A stretch of DNA of 64,000 nucleotides, from the NCBI RefSeq assembly GCF_020858115.1, contig NZ_JACYMM010000002.1:248001-312000 (forward strand). Reading direction: 5' to 3'. Below, piece after piece: positions 1-7,299 of the stretch. The translations under genes and the position numbers were made by a program. Position 1 is the first letter of the stretch. Each line of letters opens with the position of its first letter. The stretch is from Janthinobacterium sp. FW305-129. GTDB taxonomy: Bacteria > Pseudomonadota > Gammaproteobacteria > Burkholderiales > Burkholderiaceae_D. The notes below the pieces were generated by a model. It saw only the letters and a list, made by a program, of their open reading frames with translations. It was not told the origin of the DNA and did no database searches.

Positions 1-179
1 GCCAGCGCCATGCCTGCTGAAAACAGGGAACATCCGAACAGTACTGCGCTTGCCAACTTGTACATGGGGGACTTTCATGGCGAACGGCTCGCCGGCCTGG
101 CACGGGGCGTGCCGCCGGCAAGCTTATGTCAACCATGGCAGATTGGCAATCCCCCTTTGGAACTAGGGCGGGGCCAGAC

Positions 180-785
180 TCAGGCCGCCAGGGCCTCGAT
201 CGAAGCGCGCCCCTTGGCGATCGCGCTGGCAACGGCGTCCTCGCCCATGGCCACGCCTTCCGCTTGCACGAACTCGATATCGGTGATGCCGATGAAGCCC
301 AGCGCCGTGCGCAGATAGGTGCTCAGGTAGTCATACGCGGCGCCCGGGCCTGCGCTGTAGACGCCGCCGCTGGCCGTGAAAATATACGCTTTCTTGCCCG
401 TGGCCAGGCCGACGGGACCCGTCGCCGTATATTGAAAAGTGCGGCCGGCGCGCGCCACATGGTCGATCCACGCCTTCAGGGTCGACGGCACGGAAAAATT
501 GTACATGGGCGCGGCCAGCACCAGCACGTCGGCGGCCAGCAATTCATCGACCAGGGTATCGGACAATTGCACGGCCGCTGCCGCCTGCGCGCTGCGCTGC
601 TCGGCCGGCGTGAAGAACGCGCCCATCACCTCTTCCGTCAGGTGCGGCACCGGCTGCGCCGCCAGGTCGCGCTCGACGACGCTGGCGCCTTGCGCGGCCA
701 GTTTGGCGACGAATTCGCCCGATAATTGGCGCGACAGGGAACCGCTGTTGCGCACGCTGCTATTGATGTATAAAACCTTGCTCAT
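180..785 (-). CDS. azoR: FMN-dependent NADH-azoreductase
   Basis: A 201-residue flavodoxin-fold quinone/azo reductase that uses FMN and NAD(P)H in the cytoplasm. The N-terminus MSKVLYINSSVRNSGSLSR is the usual beta-strand plus FMN-phosphate loop, and PMYNFSVPSTLKAWID (about residue 95 on) and a GGVYS stretch are family hallmarks. Length equals the usual ~200 residues. The start at 785 is chosen because AGGAG lies just upstream; a longer reading adds 18 residues unlike the family. It is divergent from a LysR regulator across ~130 bp, a common arrangement in which the regulator controls the reductase. The physiological substrate (quinones, azo compounds, electrophile stress) is inferred from the family only. 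Confidence 0.93.
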   Translation of the reverse strand: MSKVLYINSSVRNSGSLSRQLSGEFVAKLAAQGASVVERDLAAQPVPHLTEEVMGAFFTPAEQRSAQAAAAVQLSDTLVDELLAADVLVLAAPMYNFSVPSTLKAWIDHVARAGRTFQYTATGPVGLATGKKAYIFTASGGVYSAGPGAAYDYLSTYLRTALGFIGITDIEFVQAEGVAMGEDAVASAIAKGRASIEALAA

Positions 786-919
786 GAAGTGCTCCTGTGA
801 AAACGGGTGACGGGAATGGCCGCATCGCAGCCCTTGCATACAGCATAGTTCGGGTCTACCATCGATGAAACCGTATAAATATCAATGGTTAGCATCGAAT
901 TTCTAGATAGGGAGTTGCC

Positions 920-1834
920 ATGAGAGAACCGGGCCAGCCTTCGCTCGACCAGTTGCGCGTGTTCGTCGCCGTCATCGACGCGGGCGGTTTCGCCCACGCG
1001 GCGCGCCAGCTGCACCGCACGCAGTCGGTGATCAGCTACACCATCGCCAACCTGGAAGAACAGCTGAACGTGGTGCTGCTCGACCGCGGCAAGCGCAAGC
1101 CCACCCTGACGGACGCGGGCCGCGCCCTGCTGGCCGACGCGCGCGCCGTGGCGCTGAAGGTCGACGGCATGCGCGCGCGCGCCAAGGCGCTGGCCGGCGG
1201 GCTGGAGGCGGAAGTATCGGTGGTGGTCGACGTGATGTTCCCCACTTGCGTGCTGGTGCGCGTGCTCGAGGCGTTCCAGGCGCAGTTCCCCACCGTCGCC
1301 CTGCGCCTGCGCATCGAAGCCATGGGCGCCGTGGCGCAGCTGGTGATGGATGGCAGCTGCCACATCGGCCTCGGCGGCTGGATGACGGCCACGGCCAGCG
1401 TCTTCGAACGCCTGGCCGTCGGCCACGTGCGCCTGATTCCCGTGGCCGCGCCCAGCCACGCGCTGGCGCAGCTGCAAGGGCCGATTGCGTCCAGCGTGGC
1501 GCGCGAGCACGTGCAGCTGGTGCTCAGCGACCGCAGCGTGCTGACGGAGGGCCAGGATTTCGGCGTGCTGGGATTGCGCAACTGGCGCCTGGGCGACCTC
1601 GGTTCCAAACACGCGCTGCTGCGCGCGGGCCTGGGCTGGGGCAACATGCCCGAAGCGATGGTGCGCGACGACCTGGAAGCCGGCCGCCTGGTGCACCTGC
1701 CGCTGGCCGTCGACAACGGCGAAAATTACCCGATTTACCTGATCCAGCGCGCCGACACGCCGCCGGGCCAGGCGGGCAAGTGGCTGACGGAACGGTTTGC
1801 GGAGCAGTTGCCGCTGCTGGAACAAGTCTTCTAG
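920..1834 (+). CDS. LysR-family transcriptional regulator
   Basis: A 304-residue LTTR. The N-terminal winged helix-turn-helix is clear (LDQLRVFVAVIDAGGFAHAA, then QSVISYTIANLEEQL and LTDAGRALL), followed by a periplasmic-binding-protein-like effector domain from about residue 90. A GGGAG ribosome site precedes the ATG. It is divergently transcribed from azoR, so it probably regulates that gene and itself from the shared AT-rich intergenic region (786-919). The effector is not predictable. Confidence 0.93.
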   Translation: MREPGQPSLDQLRVFVAVIDAGGFAHAARQLHRTQSVISYTIANLEEQLNVVLLDRGKRKPTLTDAGRALLADARAVALKVDGMRARAKALAGGLEAEVSVVVDVMFPTCVLVRVLEAFQAQFPTVALRLRIEAMGAVAQLVMDGSCHIGLGGWMTATASVFERLAVGHVRLIPVAAPSHALAQLQGPIASSVAREHVQLVLSDRSVLTEGQDFGVLGLRNWRLGDLGSKHALLRAGLGWGNMPEAMVRDDLEAGRLVHLPLAVDNGENYPIYLIQRADTPPGQAGKWLTERFAEQLPLLEQVF

Positions 1835-1893
1835 AAGCGCGCGCGGACGGGTATCATGCGCGCATACATTGATCAGTATCAAAAGGAAACACC

Positions 1894-2121
1894 ATGGCCG
1901 GCATCGACGACTTCGTCAACAAACAGAAACCAGGCGCGCGCTTCGTCATCACGGCGCAGATGCTGCGCATGACGCCGCAGCAGTTCGACTCGCTGGCGCA
2001 GGAATGGATGGAAGACGGCGGTCCCGGCTTCGACGTGGCCGGCATCCCGCACCGTGTGGTCGTCGACGGGCAATTTTATATTGCGCGGCTCACCGTGGCG
2101 CGCCACGGCGAGCCTGAGTAA
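1894..2121 (+). CDS. small protein of unknown function (75 aa)
   Basis: I do not recognise the family. The 75-residue acidic protein starts after a good AAAGGAAA ribosome site and reads MAGIDDFVNKQKPGARFVIT; it has no signal peptide, membrane segment or cysteine. A central helix (QQFDSLAQEWMEDG) is followed by a short beta-rich tail (HRVVVDGQFYIARLTVAR). It is 60 bp downstream of the LysR gene on the same strand and converges on cbpM with a 7-bp gap. The clean Shine-Dalgarno and codon bias support a real gene. Confidence 0.75.
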   Translation: MAGIDDFVNKQKPGARFVITAQMLRMTPQQFDSLAQEWMEDGGPGFDVAGIPHRVVVDGQFYIARLTVARHGEPE

Positions 2122-2128
2122 ATAAAAG

Positions 2129-2440
2129 CTACTCCACGCCCAGCACGTGCAGGCGGCGGCGCAGGCGCGCCACTTCTTCCGATAAATCGACCACCAGCGC
2201 GGCCAGTTCCGCGTTCGCGTCGAACACGGATTCGATTTCGTGCAGGCGGCGGGCGCGCACCAGGTCCAGGCTGGTGAAGCGCCACGCCGTCCATTGACCC
2301 GGCGGCGGACCATCCTGCAGCAGCACGCCCGTCTGCACATGCTGCACCACCCAGTCCGGCTCCACGGCGCAGGCGCGCGCCAGTTCCTCCAGGCTCAGGG
2401 CACGGTCTTCGAGCAATTCGCCAATTACCTTGTTTGTCAT
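2129..2440 (-). CDS. cbpM: chaperone modulator CbpM
   Basis: A 103-residue MerR-like protein that in E. coli binds the J domain of CbpA and inhibits its DnaJ-like co-chaperone activity. An HTH-like N-terminus (LSLEELARACAVEPDWVVQHV) is followed by a helical C-terminus (VVDLSEEVARLRRRLHVLG) that could form a short coiled coil. The start lies 3 bp after the stop of cbpA, the standard cbpA-cbpM order, so the two are almost certainly co-transcribed and translationally coupled. Confidence 0.9.
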   Translation of the reverse strand: MTNKVIGELLEDRALSLEELARACAVEPDWVVQHVQTGVLLQDGPPPGQWTAWRFTSLDLVRARRLHEIESVFDANAELAALVVDLSEEVARLRRRLHVLGVE

Positions 2441-2443
2441 GAT

Positions 2444-3364
2444 TTACCCTCCCAGCTTCTGGCGCGGATTGAAAGCCATCTCGCGCGCCATGGTTGCATA
2501 CAGTTCGCGCGCCTTGTCGTCGTTCGCCGGCGGCAGCACGACTTCCAGCAGCAGATACAGGTCGCCCGGCTGGGCGGCGGGAATGCCGCGCCCCTTCAGG
2601 CGCAGCTTGCGCCCCGTCTGCGAATTGGGCGGCACGCTGACGGACACCGTGCCCGATGGCGTGGGCACGTCGATGTCGCCGCCCAGCGCCGCTTCCCATG
2701 GCGTCACGGGCACCGTCTCGAACACGTCGCGCCCTTCCACCTTGTAGCGCGCATCGGGCCGGAAGCGGATTTCCAGATACAGGTCGCCGGCGGGCGCGCC
2801 GCCGCTGCCCGGATGGCCCTGCCCCTTCATGCGCAGCTGCTGCCCTTCCGTGACGCCTTTCGGTATCGTCACTTCCAGGGTGCGCTCGCGCGTGACGACG
2901 TGGCCCTGGGCGTCCGCTTCGGGCACGCGCATGACGATGTGGCGCCTGGCGCCCTGGTAGCTGTCCTGCAGGTCGATGGTGATGGCGGCGTGGCTGTCCT
3001 CGCCCTGCATCTGGAAAGTGCTGTTGGCGCGGCGCCGGCCGCCCACATGGGCGAACAGGTCGGCAAAGAAGTCGCTGTCGTCGGCGCCCGACGATTCGTA
3101 GCCCGAACCCCAGTCCGGCGGCGGCCGAAACGGCTGGCCCTGCGCGCCCTGGTTGCGGCCCAGTTCATCGTAGGCGGCGCGCTTTTCCGCGTCGCCCAGC
3201 ACGCCGTAGGCTTCGTTCAGGGCCTTGGTGCGCTTGTCCGCGTCCGGCTCCTTGCTCACGTCGGGATGGTATTTGCGCACCAGCTTGCGGTACGCCTTCT
3301 TGATCTCGGCCTCGGTCGCCGTCTTTTCGACGCCCAGTTCCTTGTAGTAGTCCTTGTATTCCAC
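2444..3364 (-). CDS. cbpA: curved-DNA-binding protein / DnaJ-class co-chaperone CbpA
   Basis: A 306-residue type II Hsp40. The J domain occupies the first ~70 residues (MEYKDYYKELGVEKTATEAE, with KYHPDVSKE carrying the HPD tripeptide that stimulates DnaK). A Gly/Phe/Asp-rich linker follows, then the two substrate-binding C-terminal beta domains (IPKGVTEGQQLRMKGQGHPG, then LRLKGRGIP). The DnaJ zinc finger is absent, which separates it from DnaJ. It is the first gene of the cbpA-cbpM operon. Confidence 0.93.
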   Translation of the reverse strand: MEYKDYYKELGVEKTATEAEIKKAYRKLVRKYHPDVSKEPDADKRTKALNEAYGVLGDAEKRAAYDELGRNQGAQGQPFRPPPDWGSGYESSGADDSDFFADLFAHVGGRRRANSTFQMQGEDSHAAITIDLQDSYQGARRHIVMRVPEADAQGHVVTRERTLEVTIPKGVTEGQQLRMKGQGHPGSGGAPAGDLYLEIRFRPDARYKVEGRDVFETVPVTPWEAALGGDIDVPTPSGTVSVSVPPNSQTGRKLRLKGRGIPAAQPGDLYLLLEVVLPPANDDKARELYATMAREMAFNPRQKLGG

Positions 3365-3460
3365 CGTGCCTGCTCCCCATGGTTGAACTGCCTGAGGGAA
3401 GAGTACACGAATTAGTCGCTGGACAGCGTGCGCACAATACGACGCTGCCCGGCAGCGGAA

Positions 3461-4126
3461 TCAGCGCACGCGGCGCAGCGAGGAAATGCGGCGGTCCAGA
3501 CCACCGTGCAGGCGGCCGTAGCTGCCCGGCCCCATCACCACGCAGCGGCCGCGGAAATTGGCGTCGACGCAGAATTCCCAGCGGCCGTAGTTGACGACGA
3601 CCGATTCGGCGCGGTCGTTGAAGCCATAGCGGCTCAAGTCATGCACTTCGCGGTCCAGGCGCACGGGCCGGCCGCGCATGCCCGCATCGGGGAACAGCAG
3701 CACGGCGCCATTCATGTCCGGACGGTGGCCGCCGCCGTGGCCGGGATAACCGGGATGAGGACGCTCGGGGCGCGGCGGGTAGGGACGGTGGTCGCCGCCG
3801 CCGTGGCCCGGGCGGCCCACTTCGCGCACCGAGGAAACGGCGTCGTTCATGCCCGGCATGCTGTCGTAGCGGCCCGGTCCGAAGGTACGGCAGTTGCCCC
3901 GGTAATTGGCATCCTTGCACACTTCCCAGGTGCCCGAGCGCACGATGATGCTGGAGGTCTTGTCGTTAAAGCCCATGCGCGACAGGTCGCCCGTGTCGGA
4001 ACGCAGGGTCACGGGACGGCCGCGGAAACCGGCATCCTGGAACAGGGTGATTTCGCCCGCGAAGGCGGCCAGCGGGGCGAGGAAGGTGGCGGCGCACAAC
4101 AGCGCAGGGCGGAAAGATCGAACCAT
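3461..4126 (-). CDS. secreted beta/gamma-crystallin protein, two domains (array member 1)
   Basis: A 221-residue exported protein. The signal peptide is about residues 1-23 (MVRSFRPALLCAATFLAPLA, ending at AFA). Two crystallin-type double-Greek-key domains flank a Gly/Pro/His/Arg-rich linker. Each domain starts LFQDAGFRGRPV- or LFPDAGMRGRPV-like, carries FNDKTSSI or FNDRAESV (calcium motif N/D-N/D-x-x-S/T-S), a Cys pair in WEVCKDANYRGNC, and GPGxY. These predict Ca-binding, disulfide-stabilised periplasmic or surface proteins. GGAG precedes the ATG at 4126. It is the last of four tandem paralogues; no partner is known. Confidence 0.88.
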   Translation of the reverse strand: MVRSFRPALLCAATFLAPLAAFAGEITLFQDAGFRGRPVTLRSDTGDLSRMGFNDKTSSIIVRSGTWEVCKDANYRGNCRTFGPGRYDSMPGMNDAVSSVREVGRPGHGGGDHRPYPPRPERPHPGYPGHGGGHRPDMNGAVLLFPDAGMRGRPVRLDREVHDLSRYGFNDRAESVVVNYGRWEFCVDANFRGRCVVMGPGSYGRLHGGLDRRISSLRRVR

Positions 4127-4182
4127 GACAACTCCAATACTGAGACATTTTCGCCAGTGTAGTCCAGGCGGCAGGCGGCGAG

Positions 4183-4191
4183 TGTAACAAA
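4183..4191 (-). promoter_or_regulatory. TTTGTTACA box upstream of crystallin gene 1
   Basis: On the minus strand this reads TTTGTTACA, 57 bp before the start codon. About 20 bp downstream is TACACT, which could be a -10 element. The same box precedes all four crystallin genes. Confidence 0.5.
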
Positions 4192-4225
4192 GGGCAAGCA
4201 AATGTCAGCACACGGCTGGGAATGT

Positions 4226-4261
4226 AAAAGCCGCCTGGCGGGGCATTCCCGGCAGGCGGCC
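4226..4261 (-). terminator. rho-independent terminator of crystallin gene 2
   Basis: Arms GCCGCCTG/CAGGCGGC with extra pairing in the loop, followed on the minus strand by TTTTAC. It sits 25 bp after the stop of the gene ending at 4286. Confidence 0.7.
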
Positions 4262-4285
4262 TGTCCGCATGGCGTCAAGGCGCGG

Positions 4286-5278
4286 TCAGCGCACGCGGCG
4301 CAGCGAGGAAATCTGGTTTTCCATGCTGTTCAGGCGCCCGTATTCGCCCGGCCCGATCACTTCGCAGCGGCCACGGAAGTTCGAATCGCTGCACACTTCC
4401 CACTGGCCCTCGTTGACGACGATGGACGAGGCGCGGTCGTTGAAGTTGTAGCGCACCAGGTCTTCCGCATTGCGGTCCAGCGCCAGCGGTTCGCCACGCA
4501 TGCCCGCTTCGGGGAACAGCAGGACGGCGCCGCGCTGCTGGTATTGCGGCTGCTGGTATTGCGGATACTGCGGCTGGTCGTACTGCGGCCGCTGGTACTG
4601 ATTATCGTATTGCTGCTGGCGGCGCGCCTCGCGCTCGTCGACCATGCGCGCCGACGAAACGCGCCCGTCGAGGCCGCGCCCCAGGTCGTCGTGGCGGCCA
4701 GGGCCGAAGATGCGGCACACGCCGTTGTAGTTCGAATCGCTGCACAGCTGCCAGTAGCCGTTATGGATGACGATGCTGGTGGTGCGGTCGTTGAAGCCGA
4801 TACTGACGAAATCGTCCGTATCGCGGTTCAGCCGTGCCGAGCCGCCATTCTGGCCCGCGCCCGAATACACTTCCAGCGAGCCGCCACGGCCATAGCCGCC
4901 GTTGCCGCGGTCAGGGTCGCGTCCCGGGCGTCCCGGATTGTTGCCATCGCCGCGGCCCGACTCGCGCACCGAACTGATGGCGTCGTTCATGCCGGGCATC
5001 GAGCTGTACTCGCCAGGCCCCAGGGTCTTGCACCTGCCGCGGAAGCCGGCATCGGTGCACACGTCCCAGGTGCCTGAACGCACGAGGATGCTCGACACCT
5101 TGTCGTTGAAGCCAAAGCGCGACAGATCGTCCGTCGTCTCGCGCAGGTTCACCGCGCGGCCACGGAAATCAACGTCTTCGAACAAGGTGATATCGCCCGC
5201 ATGGGCGGTCGCATGCGCCCCCAGCGAGAGCAGCAAGGTCGCCGCGCATGCCAGCGCGTGTTTGAGAGGGCCCGTCAT
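4286..5278 (-). CDS. secreted beta/gamma-crystallin protein, three domains (array member 2)
   Basis: A 330-residue exported protein with a signal peptide (MTGPLKHALACAATLLLSLG, cleaved near AHA). Three crystallin domains each carry FNDxxSSI-type calcium motifs (FNDKVSSI, FNDRTTSI, FNDRASSI) and a Cys pair (WDVCTDAGFRGRC, WQLCSDSNYNGVC, WEVCSDSNFRGRC). A Gly/Arg-rich linker joins domains 1 and 2; a Gln/Tyr/Pro repeat linker (YQRPQYDQPQYPQYQQPQYQ) joins 2 and 3. The start at 5278 is preferred over 5290 because GGAG is correctly spaced. The function is unknown beyond likely Ca-dependent structural or stress roles. Confidence 0.87.
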   Translation of the reverse strand: MTGPLKHALACAATLLLSLGAHATAHAGDITLFEDVDFRGRAVNLRETTDDLSRFGFNDKVSSILVRSGTWDVCTDAGFRGRCKTLGPGEYSSMPGMNDAISSVRESGRGDGNNPGRPGRDPDRGNGGYGRGGSLEVYSGAGQNGGSARLNRDTDDFVSIGFNDRTTSIVIHNGYWQLCSDSNYNGVCRIFGPGRHDDLGRGLDGRVSSARMVDEREARRQQQYDNQYQRPQYDQPQYPQYQQPQYQQRGAVLLFPEAGMRGEPLALDRNAEDLVRYNFNDRASSIVVNEGQWEVCSDSNFRGRCEVIGPGEYGRLNSMENQISSLRRVR

Positions 5279-5339
5279 GATTAACTCCATTCTTCATTCT
5301 TTGGTGATGATTTGCCTGGCGATTGCGCCAGGGTGTTAG

Positions 5340-5348
5340 TGTAACAAA
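5340..5348 (-). promoter_or_regulatory. TTTGTTACA box upstream of crystallin gene 2
   Basis: Minus-strand TTTGTTACA followed by CT, 62 bp before the start codon. An inverted repeat CCTGGCG/CGCCAGG lies just downstream; unlike its siblings, no clear -10 follows at 20 bp. Confidence 0.45.
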
Positions 5349-5380
5349 TACAAGGCCTCGGCGAAGGCCCGGTCGCGCGC

Positions 5381-6247
5381 TCAGTACAGGCGACGCAGCG
5401 AGGAAATGCGCTTTTCCAGCGTCGCGCCCAGGGTTTCATACTTGCCCGGCCCCATGCGCTCGCAGCTGCCGTTGAACTGCGAGTCCGAGCACACTTCCCA
5501 GGTGCCTTCGTGGATGGCGATGGAGGCGGCCTGGTCATTGAAGTTCAGGTGCACCAGGTCGCTGACGTCGCGGTTCACCTGCAGCCCGGGACCCTTCAGG
5601 AACGCGCGGCCGTACAACACCACCAGTCCCTCGTTATTTTGCGGACGGTTCTCTTCGCGCGGATCGACAAGGCGCGCAGACGACACGCGCCCGCTCAGGC
5701 TGCCCAGGTCATCGTGGCCGCCAGGCCCGAACACGCGGCAGCTGCCGCGGTAGTTGGAATCGCTGCACAGCTGCCAGTAGCCATATTCGATGCGCGCGCT
5801 GCTGGCGCGGTCGTTGAAGCGGATGTCGACCAGGTCGTCGCGGTCCGCGTTGATGCCGGCCGACGCGCCGCGCTGGCCGCCGTCCGCATACAATTCCAGT
5901 GCCGCGCGGCGGCCGCCGCCGCTGCTGCCGCTGCCGCCGACTTCGCGCACGGATGAAATTTTGTCGTTCATACCCGGCATCGAGCGGTAGTCGCCCCGTT
6001 CCAGCGTCTTGCAATCGCCCTTGAAATCGGAATTCGTGCACACTTCCCAGCTGCCCGACTCGACCTGGATGCTCGACACGGTGTCATTGAAATTGACGCG
6101 CGACAGGTCATCGGTCGTATCGCGCAAGACTACCACCCTGCCCTTGAAATTATCGTCGGTGTACAGGCGAATCTCGCCGGCCTGCGCCGCGAGGTGGACA
6201 AACAGCGAACTGGCGCACAGCAGGGCAAAAGCGAACGGGCGATTCAT
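5381..6247 (-). CDS. secreted beta/gamma-crystallin protein, three domains (array member 3)
   Basis: A 288-residue exported protein with signal peptide MNRPFAFALLCASSLFVHLA (cleaved near AQA). Three crystallin domains carry FNDTVSSI, FNDRASSA and FNDQAASI and paired cysteines (WEVCTNSDFKGDC, WQLCSDSNYRGSC, WEVCSDSQFNGSC). Domains 1-2 are separated by a short Ser/Gly linker and 2-3 by a charged Asn/Glu linker, so linkers diverge while domains are conserved. The start at 6247 follows a GGAG site. Same orientation and spacing as its neighbours, but it has its own promoter box. Confidence 0.87.
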   Translation of the reverse strand: MNRPFAFALLCASSLFVHLAAQAGEIRLYTDDNFKGRVVVLRDTTDDLSRVNFNDTVSSIQVESGSWEVCTNSDFKGDCKTLERGDYRSMPGMNDKISSVREVGGSGSSGGGRRAALELYADGGQRGASAGINADRDDLVDIRFNDRASSARIEYGYWQLCSDSNYRGSCRVFGPGGHDDLGSLSGRVSSARLVDPREENRPQNNEGLVVLYGRAFLKGPGLQVNRDVSDLVHLNFNDQAASIAIHEGTWEVCSDSQFNGSCERMGPGKYETLGATLEKRISSLRRLY

Positions 6248-6326
6248 GGGGCGGTCTCCGGTGGCGGCAAAGGCAAGTGATCGACATGACAACTGATGCC
6301 AGTGTAGCCATCTGCAGAAAAAACGG

Positions 6327-6335
6327 TGTAACAAA
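6327..6335 (-). promoter_or_regulatory. TTTGTTACA box upstream of crystallin gene 3
   Basis: Minus-strand TTTGTTACA followed by C, 80 bp before the start; 19 bp further is TACACTGG, almost identical to the spacing and -10-like sequence of crystallin gene 1. Confidence 0.5.
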
Positions 6336-6369
6336 GTATGCGAAAAGCACAATAAATTGTTACCAAAAG

Positions 6370-6401
6370 CAATGGCAGGCCCCCGCGGGAGCCTGCCATT
6401 G
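6370..6401 (-). terminator. terminator of crystallin gene 4
   Basis: A strong hairpin with arms CAATGGCAGGC/GCCTGCCATTG, followed on the minus strand by CTTTTGG. It lies 27 bp after the stop at 6428 and separates gene 4 from the promoter of gene 3, so the array is at least partly monocistronic. Confidence 0.7.
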
Positions 6402-6427
6402 CCATTTGCCTTGCCGGGCGACCCGCG

Positions 6428-7111
6428 TCAGCGCACTTCGCGCACCGACGAGATGCGGTTGCTCATGCGCTCCAGGCTCGCATATTCGCCGGGTTCCAGG
6501 GTGCGGCAGCGGCCGCGGAAGCCCACGTCCTCGCACACTTCCCAGTAGCCCGAACGCACGCGCACGCTTTGCACCGTGTCGTTGAAGTCGCGTTCGCGCA
6601 AATCGGCCGAACTATTGCGCACGGTCAAGCTACGGCCGGCGAAATCGTCGCGCGTATAGAAGGTCAGCTCGCCGCCCAGCGAACGCCCCGGCAAATGGCC
6701 GCGCTCGCGGTCACGCTCGCGGCGGCCGTCCCAGTCGCGGTCCCGCTCGCGGTCGCGCTCCCAATCGCGGTCGCGGCCCGGATGACCGCCCCAGCCGCCG
6801 CGCACTTCGCGCAGCGACGTGATCTTGTTGGCGCGCCCGTCCAGCGACGGGTACTCGCCCGCCTCGAGCAGGAAGCAATCGCCGCGGAAATCGGCTTCCT
6901 CGCACGCTTCCCAGCGGCCCGAGCGCACGCGGATGCTTTGCGTCGTGTCGTTGAAGCGCAGGGTTTCCAGGTCGGCGACGGCGTCGCGCACGGTCTGCGA
7001 GCGGCCGTGATAATCGTCGCGCGAATACAGGGTCAGTTCGCCGGCGCCGGCCAGTTCGGCCGTCATGGCGGCGCCCAGCAACAGGGCGCACCTCAGGGTG
7101 TGTTTCAGCAT
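6428..7111 (-). CDS. secreted beta/gamma-crystallin protein, two domains (array member 4)
   Basis: A 227-residue exported protein with a signal peptide (MLKHTLRCALLLGAAMTAEL, then AGAG). Two crystallin domains carry FNDTTQSI and FNDTVQSV and Cys pairs (WEACEEADFRGDC, WEVCEDVGFRGRC). A highly charged Arg/Asp/Glu linker of about 45 residues joins them. It is the most divergent of the four: the calcium motif has Gln in the fifth position where the others have Ser, Thr, Ala or Glu. GGAG precedes the ATG. Confidence 0.87.
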   Translation of the reverse strand: MLKHTLRCALLLGAAMTAELAGAGELTLYSRDDYHGRSQTVRDAVADLETLRFNDTTQSIRVRSGRWEACEEADFRGDCFLLEAGEYPSLDGRANKITSLREVRGGWGGHPGRDRDWERDRERDRDWDGRRERDRERGHLPGRSLGGELTFYTRDDFAGRSLTVRNSSADLRERDFNDTVQSVRVRSGYWEVCEDVGFRGRCRTLEPGEYASLERMSNRISSVREVR

Positions 7112-7144
7112 GGTCTTGCTCCATAGTCAGGGTATTGCGGTTGA

Positions 7145-7168
7145 CTATTTGGTCATTTTGCCAAATAG
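7145..7168. promoter_or_regulatory. perfect inverted repeat in the 5' leader of crystallin gene 4
   Basis: CTATTTGG and CCAAATAG, 8-bp perfect arms with an 8-bp spacer, 34 bp before the start codon and downstream of the putative -10. It is either an operator or a leader hairpin. Confidence 0.45.
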
Positions 7169-7202
7169 AGCGCGCAGTCTATCCGCGACTGGCATTCTTA
7201 GC

Positions 7203-7211
7203 TGTAACAAA
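7203..7211 (-). promoter_or_regulatory. TTTGTTACA box upstream of crystallin gene 4
   Basis: Minus-strand TTTGTTACA followed by G, 92 bp before the start; TAGACT (-10-like) starts 20 bp after TTTGTTACAG, matching the geometry in genes 1 and 3. Confidence 0.5.
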
Positions 7212-7299
7212 TGATTACCGTGGCGGGCGCCGGGGGCGCCGCGTCGGACAAGCACGGCGAATGCCGGTAGAATCTTGTGTTTAGTCAAGCTTGCCGCAC

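Noticed and set aside
10-725. Long frames on the plus strand over azoR (102 and 199 codons)
   Set aside because: They are antisense shadows of azoR caused by high GC; no ribosome site or recognisable protein. The first 179 bp contain only an imperfect GC hairpin near 91-120.
786-919. Possible LysR operator (imperfect inverted repeat with TCGATG and CATCGA) between azoR and the LysR gene
   Set aside because: The arms are imperfect and the T-N11-A pattern is common in AT-rich DNA; not reported as a site.
5353-5371. Hairpin AGGCC/GGCCT after crystallin gene 3 as a terminator
   Set aside because: A 5-bp stem with an interrupted T-tract is too weak to call.
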